Source of the DNA: Dictyocoela muelleri
Taxonomy: Eukaryota > Microsporidia
Reading direction: 5' to 3'
DNA: 22,882 bases
Assembly: GCA_016256075.1 (NCBI GenBank)
Contig: SDVU01000072.1
Location: 1 to 22,882 of the forward strand
Below are positions 9,719-18,865 of this stretch, piece by piece; positions within the stretch are counted from its first letter, which is position 1, and each line of letters opens with the position of its first letter. The position numbers and the translations under genes were made by a program. The notes beneath the pieces were generated by a model. The model searched no databases, was not told the origin of the DNA, and saw only the letters and a list, made by a program, of their open reading frames with translations.

Positions 9719-11177
9719 CAGTGGTGCGCAAAAAAACGCTAAACGAAAAATGCAACAGTTTATTTTTAAAAGAGATATAAAACATAGTATTTATTGTGTG
9801 AAAAATGTTCGAGAATCATTACCGGGTATTTTTTCGTATTAAGCTATGAATATAAGGAAATCTTAAAAAAAAAAATTTGCTGATAAAAAAACGCTAATTA
9901 TTTTTAAACCTCTTTTTCCCCCAAAAAAAAATCGGAAATATAATAAAAAGTGACAAAATTTATCCATAATGATCAAACAACTATGTATAAAACAAAAATC
10001 TGAAATTAGACTTCTGAAAAAGCTTGGCTACAGTGAGAAGTTCATAGCAGCAAAGTATGGTGTTGCCCTTTCAACAATCTATAGGTTTCTTAAAAAAATA
10101 GCCAAAACAGGTACAATAGATAGGAAAGTGGGGTCTGAAAGAAAAACTTCCTAACAGCTAAGGACATTCAATTTATTTCTAATGCAATTGAATTTGATCC
10201 AAAAATAGGTTCTAACAAATTAGCCGCCAATCTTTTTAAAAAGCGCAATACCTGTGTATCTCCCAGTACTATACGAAGGCAACTTACCCATTTGGGATAT
10301 AAATGTCGAATTGCATGTCGCAAACCTTTTTTATCAAAAAAAATATTAAGGCAAGATTCGAATAGGCTCAAAATAAGTATAAGTGGTCAGACGAGGAGTG
10401 GAAAAATGTTGTATGGAGTGATGAAACAAAAATTAATCTATTTGGATCCGATGGGGGAGCAATATGTTCGCCGAAAAGATGGAACCAGATTTAACCTGAA
10501 AAATTTGAGACCTACTGTTAAACATGGAGGTATTAGTATCATGCTTTGGGGATGTTTTACTTACTCAGGTGTGGGTGAATTATATTTAATCGATATAATA
10601 ATGGATAAATTCGTATACACACGAATTTTAAACACAGCTTTGAAAAAAAGTATAAATGATTTGCGATTGGATAATTTCATTTTTCAACAGGACAATGACC
10701 CAAAGCATACAAGTGATCATGTAAAGAAATATTTAACAAACAATAAGATTGTTACGCTAGATTGGCCTTCTCAATCACCCGATTTAAATCCTATTGAGAA
10801 CCTTTGGTGTTTTTTAAAGAGAAATGTTGCTAAAAGAAATCCAAAAAATAAGCGGAATTTAGTTGAGATCTGTAGAGAATAATGGAATAAATTCGATCCC
10901 GAACTTATAAAAAAAACTTGTTTTAAGCATGAAGAGTAGATGTAGGGAAGTTTTGGATGCAAAGGGAATGCATACTTCGTATTAAATTATTTTTAGCGTT
11001 TTTTTGAGCAAGGTAAGAATAATTTTTGGAATTATCACATCATTTATGTAAAATATTGCAAAAGTAAATCCTTGAAAGGATTCTTAAAACATTTTTGTGA
11101 TAAACCTACTAGTAATCTTTCGGATAAGGTTGCAGAAGATATCAATTTCACTTTAGTGTTTTTTTTGCGCACTACTG
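9719..11177 (+). mobile_element. Tc1/mariner-family transposon with IR/DR ends
   Basis: This is a 1459-bp element flanked by TA at 9717-9718 and 11178-11179, the Tc1 target duplication. The outer terminal repeats are cagtggtgcgcaaaaaaacg (left) and, on the opposite strand at the right end, cagtagtgcgcaaaaaaaac. A second internal copy of the motif lies about 162 bp in from the left (9881-9900, aaaaaaacgctaatta) and about 167 bp in from the right (10988-11010). The ends therefore have the IR/DR layout known from Sleeping Beauty-like Tc1 elements. It carries one decayed transposase. It is inserted in the gag end of the gypsy-like fossil, so it is the younger of the two. Confidence 0.92.
9969..10984 (+). 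pseudogene. Tc1 transposase (DD34E), frameshifted
   Basis: Cut-and-paste transposase of the surrounding element. The first frame (9969-10154) holds the helix-turn-helix DNA-binding part, with SEKFIAAKYGVALSTIYRFL. Around 10375-10455 the first catalytic Asp appears in WSDETKINLFGSDG. The long frame 10292-10882 contains RPTVKHGGISIMLWGCF, FIFQQDNDPKHTS (second Asp) and SPDLNPIENLWCFLKR (Glu), with 34 residues between Asp and Glu. The C-terminal end SMKSRCREVLDAKGMHTSY reaches a stop at about 10984. The full family length is present but spread over frames, with frameshifts near 10150, 10375, 10455 and 10910 and a stop at 10880. Catalytic residues all survive at the sequence level, so decay is fairly recent. 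Confidence 0.9.
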
Positions 11178-11645
11178 TATATGAATAATAATATTTATAA
11201 TTAAGAACGTTTTTTAGAATTGTCTACCCTAACCCACAAAATAAATAATTATATTATTTGAGCAGAAATATGTCTAGCAATTAGGCCTTCTAAAGGTACC
11301 TGTAATTTTGAGGAGAAAAGAAACTAGGTGAATAATATATGTGCCAAATTCCATGCTGATATATAACATCAAGCTACATTTTCAAAATTGATCAATAATT
11401 ATACATTTACTAATTTTGAAAAGACCGAATTTAGTAAAAATATAATTTTTGACCAATTTAAATATTAAAATTCGATATTATTTATCAACATGAAATTTGT
11501 CAATTAATTTTTATTCTAGTTTATCTTCATTAAAAATACTGATACCTTTAGAGCTAGATTTTATCATTTTTTAAGCATAAAAGTAACTTATGAACCCGAC
11601 GTAGAGCCCGCTCAGATTTGTAAGTCCTAATTGGTAAGTGCATAG

Positions 11646-12776
11646 GATAAATGGGGATTAAATGGCGTCTTTGAGATTAAATTGCGATTTTGAAAAAAAT
11701 AAAAAATAAAAAATAATAAAAAAATAAAAATAAAAAAAACGACAAAAAATTTATTTGCAAAATTAATAGAAACGTGTTAAATCATAATGTTTTTTCAGTC
11801 TTATGCTCCCACAGAAATTTTATAATATACTAGGAAAAGTTTACGTTGCTTATCCTCACTTTTCCACGCAAGAAACGTTATATATAGCACCAAAATTCTT
11901 CTATATTCTGTTTATGAACAGCTGGTTCTTCTGGACCAACAAAGTTAAAAGAATGAAAAACACTTATGTGTAATGATCATCATTATTTTGTGAAACTGAA
12001 GCGTAAGCTCTCCACTGATCTGTGATTATTAAACTACCTTGTTCAATGTATTCAGATATTATATGATTGATTTTCGCTGCATTTATATTTGTAACAGGGA
12101 CAACAAAGGCTTTTTTCGCCCCCAGTTCGACACCTCATATGTACCAGAGTTCATCTGTAATTCTTCCACGGTTATATTTGCGTTTAAAAAACAGTATTTC
12201 ATCTATTTCACCAATTTTTCATGGCTTCATCTGCATTAAAACCGCTAATATTCTCACTATTTGTGTATACATAATTTCAAATAGCTTCTCTGACGAATCC
12301 CGGATACTCAGATCAATTCTCCTATCAATATCTTAATTATAAGCAATGCCCTGGTGTGAATTGCGTTTTATGTATTTGTAGAAAATTAGACTTTTATTTA
12401 ATCTACTACCAGAGAAAACACTGTTATTTCGTAAATTGTATATAAAACGACATGATATTTTCCATACCCAATGATAGCCGTCAAAGAAGATTTTCTTTTG
12501 ACATATGACATTAAAACGTCATTTTCACACCTTTGACAAATCATGGTATTACATATAAGACAAAGACAGTTAAGAATACGTTTCTTGTTATGTCACTAGA
12601 AAAAATACAGTGTATTGATGATTCTGTAATCCTAGGATTATGAATTTTTCATCAGTATAGATTTTTTTCTGGATATACTATTTCTTTTGTTGTATTTTTC
12701 ACCATTATAAGGCTGTGCTTTAAAGATTTTCAAAGACACCGATAATCTCAAAGACGCCGTTTAATCCCCATTTAAC
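11646..12776 (-). mobile_element. Merlin / ISXO2-like DNA transposon
   Basis: This 1131-bp element has terminal inverted repeats of about 33 bp. The left end is gataaatggggattaaatgg followed by cgtctttgagatta. The right end on the minus strand is gttaaatggggattaaacgg followed by the same cgtctttgagatta. It is flanked by 8-bp near-identical duplications, gtgcatag (11638-11645) and gagcatag (12777-12784), which fits the 8-9 bp duplications of the Merlin family. It interrupts an LTR-like repeat, so it is the younger insertion. The left third is an A-rich tail with poly-A/T-like runs at about 11695-11740. Confidence 0.88.
11820..12600 (-). pseudogene. Merlin (IS1016/ISXO2-like) DDE transposase, broken
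   Basis: On the minus strand an N-terminal zinc ribbon CLICNTMICQRCEND (12518-12562; C-x2-C-x4-C-x2-C) is followed by a region with SCRFIYNLRNNSVFS. The first catalytic Asp is in GEIDEIL at 12192-12212. Next comes KRKYNRGRITDELWYI and GVELGAKKAFVVPVT at about 12070-12190. The second Asp is in LIITDQWRAYASVS at about 12000-12040, and the Glu in QNIEEFW at 11890-11910. These are the hallmark blocks of the DDE_Tnp_IS1595/ISXO2-like domain. All three acidic residues remain, but several stops and frame changes break the gene. Open frames on the + strand at 12039-12336 are antisense shadows. Confidence 0.85.
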
Positions 12777-12868
12777 GAGCATAGAGTATGTTTTTCATTT
12801 GAAATAAGCTTAAAATCTCGAGATAAATTTATATATGTAATTAATAATTAAAATACGAGGATATATAT

Positions 12869-13026
12869 ATATATGGATTTATCTCAAGATTTTAAGCTTA
12901 TTTCAAATTAAAAACATACACTATGTTTTTACCAATTAAGACTTACAAATCTGAGGAGGGAGGCTAAGACTCGTTGGAGAACCGAGACTGAATTTAATTG
13001 TTGACCTCCTTCTATAATAGAGTCTA
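12869..13026 (+). repeat. LTR-like repeat, copy b
   Basis: Nearly the same sequence recurs at 14524-14681 (about nine differences in 153 bp by hand count). It also recurs inverted at 12777-12838, with only about 30 bp of AT-rich spacer between, so copies a and b form a palindrome. Shared blocks include tttatctcaagattttaagc, acttacaaatctgaggagg, gaaccgag and ccttctataatagagtcta. It is cut off at 13026, just before the MULE end at 13034. Confidence 0.8.
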
Positions 13027-13033
13027 AACGGTG

Positions 13034-14518
13034 TCCGACAACTCACCGAAGGTGAGTTGTCGGATTTAAAAAGGTGATTTATCCGACAACTCACCGAACA
13101 CCTATAATGGAATTAAATATTTATAAGACACAGAGAAATGTAAAAAAATTAGTCTATGGTGACTACATTTACACTTTTTATAGAATAAACAAATCATCAT
13201 TGTCTTGGAGATGTGCTATACATTCATGCAGAGGCCGCCTATATACCGACTGAGATATAAAAAATATCTTGGAAACCAACGACCATTCCCATAGGGTGAT
13301 AAATACAAGATTACAAAGTTAAAATTGGCTAAAGAGTTAAAAAACAAAGCTTTGAACACTGATACACCATTTGATTAAGTCTTGTTCATTTAACTGCGAA
13401 TTATAACGATAGAGAAATATTATCTCTAGGAAATATTGACAATATTAGAGATAATTACGTTCGTATCAGACGTCGTTCAAAGACGCCTATAGTCAGGCAT
13501 AGTGAAGATATCTTGTCAATGTATAAAAATACTTACGATGGGAAATGTTTTCTTTAAAATGATACTGAGAAGGAAGATGAAAACAGGGTTTTGATTTTTT
13601 ACAGGGAATATGTTCTTTTACTCTCCAAAAGAACAAATTGTATATTGTGCGATGGTACATTCAAATCGGCTCCCAGAGGTTGCTCACAATTATTTGTGAT
13701 CCACAATTTGTTTTTGAGGAAAAAGAATTCTGATATTATACGCATTCATAATGAAAAGAGCCGTGAGTTCATATTTAATTGTATTTAACCATTTAAAAAC
13801 GAAATTACCGGAATTTACTGGTTATATTATAACCGACTTTGAAATGGCTCTTGTAAATGCATTGAAATTAACTTATCATTCTGCTAAATTTTCCGGTTGT
13901 AATTTTCATTTTGGTCAAATAATATGGCGGAAAATTCAACAATTAGGTTTATCAATACAATATAAAAATGATGAAAATTTCAGAAAAATTATAAAATATA
14001 CTTTATTATTGAGCTATGTACCGGTAGACAATATAAATCTATAATTTCAAAAAATAATGGCACTAGTTTCACGAAATGATGAATTAAAAAACATATTGAC
14101 TTTCTTTAAAAAGAATTTTTTGTCTGATAAAAATGAAATTATGAAGAAAAGTGACTTTTGGTCTGTTTATGATAGAGTTATTGCAGATATACCGACTACA
14201 ACGAACAGTCTAGAAGCTTGGCATATCCATTTAAATACATTCATTAAATAAAATTCAGAAAACATAGGAAAAATTATTGATGTTTTAAAGATTCAAGAAC
14301 GAAAAACAAAATTTACTGTGAGTAATTTATTAACTGGAAAAATAAGTTTAAAATCAAAATCTGGATTTCAGGAAAATATTTTGAATAATTATAAAAATTA
14401 TATTGGAGTTAAATTTTTTGAAAATTTGGATTCGAATATTAAATTTATGTTGGATTGAATTAATAAACATCATTTTAATTTTTAAATTTATACAGCATTT
14501 TCCCGGTGAGTTGTCGGA
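13034..14518 (+). mobile_element. FLYWCH/MULE DNA transposon (copy 2) with duplicated left terminus
   Basis: The terminal inverted repeat is 15 bp: tccgacaactcaccg at 13082-13096 and cggtgagttgtcgga at 14504-14518. At the left there is an additional terminal copy facing its own inverse, with arms 13034-13047 and 13051-13064 and loop gaa. The element is therefore either 13082-14518 with a stray terminus, or 13034-14518. No clean 8-10 bp target duplication was found. Instead, roughly 155-bp direct copies of an LTR-like repeat lie on both sides (12869-13026 and 14524-14681). Confidence 0.85.
13142..14459 (+). pseudogene. MULE transposase with N-terminal FLYWCH zinc finger (copy 2)
   Basis: The N-terminal FLYWCH-type finger lies at about 13180-13295: WRCAIHSCRGRLYTD followed by NDHSHRV, giving the C-x4-C plus HxH ligand set, with a stop after YTD. 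The MULE core follows. CDGTFKSAPRG at 13648-13680 holds the first catalytic Asp. GYIITDFEMALVNAL holds the second (codon at 13835-13837), SGCNFHFGQ is the conserved C-x2-H, and TTTNSLEAWHIHLN holds the Glu (14213-14215). Open segments are 13591-13788, 13751-14044 and 14057-14251, continuing to a stop at 14457-14459 after KFMLD. The stretch 13300-13590 is the most damaged. All catalytic residues remain but the frame is broken in several places. It is colinear with the copy at 640-1920. Confidence 0.87.
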
Positions 14519-14523
14519 CTGCC

Positions 14524-14692
14524 ATATATGAATTTATCTCAAGATTTTAAGCTTATTTCAAATTAAAAACATACACTATGTTCTTACCAATTTAGACTTA
14601 CAAATCTGAGGAGGAGGGCTCAGACTCGTTGGTGAACCGAGAGTGAATTTAATTGTTGACATCCTTCTATAATAGAGTCTATAATGTATACA
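14524..14692 (+). repeat. LTR-like repeat, copy c
   Basis: This is a direct copy of 12869-13026 that continues a little further to end in gtataca at 14692, followed by tggaccgattgg. A CA end followed by TGG is how an LTR typically meets its primer-binding site. This, and the retroelement remains that follow, is why it is read as an LTR. The tRNA primer was not identified. Confidence 0.6.
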
Positions 14693-16499
14693 TGGACCGA
14701 TTGGAATGCAAAAGGGCGTTGAAAATCATATTAACGAGTTAATAAACAATGGTATTATAGCGGAACAAAACATTGAAATCATATTCCGAGCCTTCATAAT
14801 TGTCGTGTATGAACTTCCGACACAATATCGAGGTTTTTATTTTTATTGGTTGTTATTAGGTTTGAAATCTGAATTTATTGGTGCAATTATTGGAAGTAGA
14901 TAACATATCTACATTTAAATGTTTTTACTGGTTCACTTAAAATAAGTATCTTATTGGATACTAAAACTATTTAAAAAAAATAAATAAATAAATATGGTTA
15001 ACAATAATTCTTTTCATTTTTCCAAAAACAATTTTAGTCATAGTAAAATTAATAAAAGCTATAACAAAAAATTCAATAATAAAAATAAATTTAACACTTA
15101 CAGTCAAATTTATTTACCGAAGATAGTCTCAACCTATCAGAGACATCTTCTAGGGCTTGTTCCATTATGGGAACATGACAATAATAATAAAGAAGAACAG
15201 TAAAATTAAACTGATTGTGGATTATCATAAGTGTAAAGAATCACCGATAAAAACAACAAATATGCCACCTATTTCTGAAGTCTTAGCAAAATTGCCCGGT
15301 TCTGTAATTTTTTCGCTATCGATCTGAACAACAATATTGCCAAATAAAAGTGGCAATTTAGGATGTATTAAAAACGTGATTTTAAATTTTTAATAGAAAA
15401 TTTGTTTTTTTTTAAGGTTGCCGTCCGGACTATGTAATGCACCAGCTACTATTAATATCCCATGAATAACATGTTCAATGGTTTAACATGCGTACTAGTA
15501 TATTTAGATGATATTAAAAATAGCCCGAAATAAATCCGATCATATCAACAACTGAAAAAAGTTTTCGAAATACTTAATAGCCTTCAGGTATGTATTAACC
15601 TTTAGAATTGCATATTTTCCGTCGAAAAATGAACTATCTAGGACACTAAATATTAAGGATTGCATAACGCCATATTTTTAAACCCTAAATTTTCGAACTT
15701 AAGACGCCTCCTTCGAAAAAACAACTAAAAAATACAAGGCTTTGTTAATTGTTATAATCTATTTATCAAAAATTTTTAAAGATTAAATGGCTCTTCTATA
15801 TGACAAACTAAAAGTAGAAGAAAAAATCCCATGTTACAAAAAAGATACGAGAATTCTCGTAGATATTTTTTATAAAATAAAAAAGATGCCCCTACTAGAC
15901 CATCCAAAAATCAGCTAACTCTTTAAATTAAAATGCGATGCTTCTGAAAATGAAATAAGAGGTGTCTTATTCAAAAAAGTTATATAATAGGCATCTATGA
16001 CAAAAAATTACTACAAAAAAATTGAATTAGACAATTTAGAAAAGAAGGCGTTAGCGATTCATAAATCGGTAGATCATTTAAAATTATTAATATATAATTA
16101 AATATAATTATCCAAACCGACAATAAAAACCATCTCTTCTAAGGTCCACTTACAAAACCTAATAACAGAATGAAAATATTGCTTGAAAAGTAAGATTATG
16201 ACCTTTTACATATTGCGGGCCAGATAAATAACGAAGCAGATTTACTTTATTGAAATTTATACTTAAAAGTAGTAAGGGGAAAAGAGACATAAGACCTACG
16301 ATACATAAAGAGCTTCTTAGCACAAATAAGTACGATTATACTAGATCAAGAAACATATTAAACAAAAATAAAGTAATCGATGCACTAAAAAACTGCACAG
16401 ATCGTATACACCCTGGAATAAGCAAATTTAAAACATGATGAAAAATAAGTTTAAATTCCAAAATTAAGAAAACTGACCAGTAAAATATGCTCTAATTGC
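14693..16499 (+). mobile_element. Second Ty3/gypsy-like retroelement fossil, broken
   Basis: Remains follow LTR-like copy c in the same direction. Reverse transcriptase is recognisable at about 15200-15560 (LIVDYHKCKESPIKTTNMPP). RNase H-like sequence is at about 15880-16110 (LKCDASENEIRGVLF, LEKKALAIHKSVDHLKLL). An integrase zinc-binding-like stretch lies at about 16330-16499 (HPGISKFKT, ICSNC). The first 500 bp (14700-15200) include an Asn/Lys-rich stretch and a possible polymerase-leader fragment (HINELINNGII) and are not securely assigned. It is heavily decayed with many breaks and looks older than or similar to the first fossil. A MITE is inserted at its right end. No 3' LTR was found. 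Confidence 0.75.
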
Positions 16500-16899
16500 G
16501 GATCAGTACTAAAATTTCCCCCATGGAAATTTTAGTACAACTAAAAAAATGATTTTTTAAAATCAAAACGAAATCTGTCATATTAATTAATATAAAACAC
16601 ACAAGCCATTGAATGTTTAAAACATTTTAAAAAAATTAAGAATGAAGAATAAAATTAAGCCAATAGAGCATTTTTTTTTTAAAAAAACCTATTTTTATAA
16701 TAATAAAATTGATTTTATGGAAAAAATCTTAAATTTTATTAAAATATAATCATAAAAATGCGTTAATACTTCTTTATAATTATTTTTCATTATTTTATCT
16801 GCTTTTTTATAAATTTAATAAATAATTTTTTTTGATTTTTTTCATGGGAAGGTGGTGAAATTTAGTATAGATATGACCATGCGAATTTTAGTACGGATC
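16500..16899. mobile_element. MITE with gtactaaaatt ends, inserted in the integrase part of the gypsy-like fossil
   Basis: The left end is ggatcagtactaaaattt and the right end (minus strand) is gatccgtactaaaattcgc. Immediately inside the left end the sequence folds back on itself, with perfect 14-bp arms 16506-16519 and 16525-16538 and a 5-base loop. Flanks tctaattgc (16491-16499) and tctcaaattgc (16898-16908) look like a 9-bp target duplication with a small later indel. The 400-bp interior is AT-rich and non-coding. The size and 9-bp duplication suggest a MULE- or Merlin-mobilised MITE, but the parent is not in the window. Confidence 0.65.
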
Positions 16900-16908
16900 T
16901 CAAATTGC

Positions 16909-17228
16909 ACCTTTTTTCAAACATATAAATAATGTTCCTCAAATATTTATCATGCATTAAGTTCAGTTAAGATAAAAAGTCCCTAAGAAACCTTAAAAAT
17001 TTATATTAAAAGGCCAATTACCATAGACTATTATGCAGTTTTCTATGAGCAGGAAAATTTCTATATATTTCTAAGGGGGGATTTATTTTTTAGATACTGT
17101 GAAAATTCAATTATTTTTGATATCAGTTCAGATTCTATATGAGACGAATTCAAGAAAAAGTATATAAACAAAATTAAACCACTACGCACATTCTTAACAA
17201 TAGATGTGAAGCTATTATTATCACCGAG
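16909..17228. other. AT-rich stretch, no gene recognised
   Basis: This lies between the MITE and the large palindrome. A minus-strand open frame of 63 residues (17061-17252) runs from inside the palindrome arm outward. It has no recognisable family (EFSQYLKNKS near its end), so it is not called as a gene. Confidence 0.4.
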
Positions 17229-17562
17229 TTCGGTTCTACCACCTTGTTTCACCCTCTTGGAAATATAAAACGTCTATAAACAAATATGGCATTAATAAAG
17301 CATATTAAAAATTTTGTAAAATCATGAGGTAAACTTAACTATAAAATTATTTATTTATAATATCTTATAATTATTATTCTCTAAAATAGCTGACTTGCAT
17401 AAATTTTAGAAAATTAATAAAAATAAGATATTATATATAAATAATTTCATAGTTAAGTTTATCTCATGATTTTACAAAATTTTTATTATGCTTTATTAAT
17501 GTCATATTCGTTTAGACGTTTTATATTTCCAAGAGGGTGAAACAAGCCGTGGTAGAACCGAA
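17229..17562. repeat. Large palindrome, 140-bp arms, related to the LTR-like repeat
   Basis: Arms 17229-17368 and 17423-17562 (140 bp each) are nearly perfect inverse copies around a 54-bp spacer. Reading outward from the centre, each arm contains tttatctcatgatttta or its near match, then a gagggtgaaacaag block and ggtagaaccgaa. The same order of blocks (tttatctcaagatttta, gaggaggg, ggagaaccgag) occurs in the LTR-like repeats at 12869-13026 and 14524-14681, so this is a diverged member in head-to-head arrangement. It could be two abutting LTRs or a foldback element. Confidence 0.8.
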
Positions 17563-17631
17563 ATATGACTTTTTTAAGGCTTATAGATGAACAAGAAGTT
17601 ATTTAACCGAAAAAAAAAACAGACTTAATTT

Positions 17632-17832
17632 AGTTGCACATATAATAAGACTGTAGGAAAATTTCTTTATGAAATTATTAAACAGGAATCAATTTATAAA
17701 AATGTTTGAATGAATTGTATTACTGTTCCACTAAATGTATCTAAACGAACGAATAAATTGTGCGATAAGTCAAATGAAAAACTTTTTAAAAAGCAATTCA
17801 ATTTTGAAATCAACAACTTTGTTCTAATTTAA
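17632..17832 (+). pseudogene. Unidentified coding-like remnant
   Basis: One frame reads about 66 codons with a single internal stop and protein-like composition: TVGKFLYEIIKQESIYKNV, stop, then MNCITVPLNVSKRTNKLCDK and KLFKKQFNFEINNF to a stop at 17830-17832. The ATG after the internal stop would give a 41-residue peptide. I do not recognise the family. It lies just outside the palindrome and may be part of whatever element the palindrome arms belong to. Confidence 0.25.
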
Positions 17833-18865
17833 AATTACAATTCAAATGTAATAACCCACCTTGGTTTGGTCTATTAAAGTAAGATACCTCATCTACAGTG
17901 GCAATAACTTGCAGATCGATAAAGGTAATAAAAAGGTAAAGATCTCAGTAATATGACGTCGTCCATTTTAAGAGAAGAAAAAATGATGTACTTAACACTA
18001 CTAACTGTACACACTATTACAGCGCGTTCCATAAATTTATCAAATTTATTTTTATTTTTAGCCCTGCTGTTTAAACTATAAAAAAATCATGACACCTATG
18101 TTTTTTCAGGATGAATTGCATTTAAATAAAACGTATAAGTAAAAGACAAAGTATTTAATAATGAATTATCTTTTAACAGGATTGCCTCTTGGCGGACGCG
18201 CGATTATTTAGTATCTAAAAATTAGTTTTTCACTAATTTCCGGGTTTATTTCAAAATGCGATTCTGCAAAAAAAATCATTACAGTTGCTCTGATCGCGCG
18301 GTTGGCGCGGTTGACGCGCGACATATTATTTATTCGGAGTATCATTGTTGAATCAACTTTATACTAAGAACTTCCACAAAAAAATATGAAGATGAAATTG
18401 TATAATTGAGAAAGTGAAATATTGTAAATGTATTGAAGAAGATATTTCTGGGTGTAAAAAATACACATGTCTAAATAATTTCATTGATCTTCGTTTTTTT
18501 CACCCTATTGTAGAAACCCATAAAATTCATACCTATGAATTTACAAATTGATAAAATTTTTAATAATAAAGATGTAGGATAATTTTTTATAGCGTAATAA
18601 AAGATTATTACGCATAAATTAAAAATAAATTGTTGTGGCGAATTTATGTGGATTAAAAATATAAACGTAATGTCAATCTACAGGCTTTCAGCAATTTTAA
18701 AAAATATTAATATAAGAAAATATAATTTTTTCAAAATAAGATTGATATATCTTATATATTAATTTAATTATATTATTTATATACTGAAAAGAAGTAATCT
18801 GAATTCTATTCCAATTTAATTTATAGATAGTGGCATATGTAAAACAATATGTGCTGATACAGGGG
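17833..18865. other. Intergenic stretch with a CpG-rich island and small hairpins
   Basis: No gene is supported. The notable content is a GC-rich patch at 18190-18345 with a direct repeat of gacgcgcga, each copy followed by a ttattta-like sequence and gtatc. At 18592-18613 there is a perfect hairpin with arms gcgtaataa/ttattacgc and loop aaga. A minus-strand open frame at 18697-18894 runs into the satellite and is not protein-like. Confidence 0.45.

Larger units (their letters stand above)
6300..11645 (-). mobile_element. Ty3/gypsy-like LTR retrotransposon fossil, broken, interrupted by a Tc1 element
   Basis: Parts in the normal Ty3/gypsy order are recognisable on the minus strand. Gag-like sequence lies at about 9204-9716, and a retropepsin-like stretch at 8982-9194. 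Reverse transcriptase is at about 8150-8640 (STLYLKSGYHQLKI, VYLDDIIIF) and RNase H at about 7407-7830 (EKECLAIVSAVKNWKHYL). Integrase is at about 6372-7200 (ISFVSSYNPKSNGAVERVNQ) with its C-terminal domain at 6372-6686. The copy is clearly dead, with many breaks (more than ten), and looks old. A younger Tc1 transposon is inserted in the gag end at 9719-11177. The stretch 11180-11590, right of the Tc1, shows no recognisable domain and probably holds the 5' end of the element. The right boundary is taken at the Merlin insertion, where an LTR-like repeat begins. Confidence 0.85.
11594..12838 (-). repeat. Inverted LTR-like repeat (copy a), split by a Merlin element
   Basis: Read on the minus strand, 12838-12777 and then 11645-11594 match the + strand repeat at 12869-13026. 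The first part shares tttatctcgagattttaagc and tttcaaatgaaaaacatac. The second shares ccaattaggacttacaaatc. Identity in the first part is about 90 percent by hand count (5 differences in 56). The Merlin transposon at 11646-12776 lies between the two parts. Further out (toward 11594) similarity fades. Confidence 0.7.

Noticed and set aside
5540-11600. A matching pair of LTRs for the first gypsy-like fossil
   Set aside because: The sequence after the polypurine tract (about 6300 leftward) has no visible counterpart right of the gag end, and the LTR-like repeat at 11594-12838 does not match it. A paired-LTR age estimate is therefore not possible.
12039-12336. Two + strand open frames over the Merlin element
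   Set aside because: They are antisense to the Merlin transposase, whose DDE blocks are read on the minus strand.
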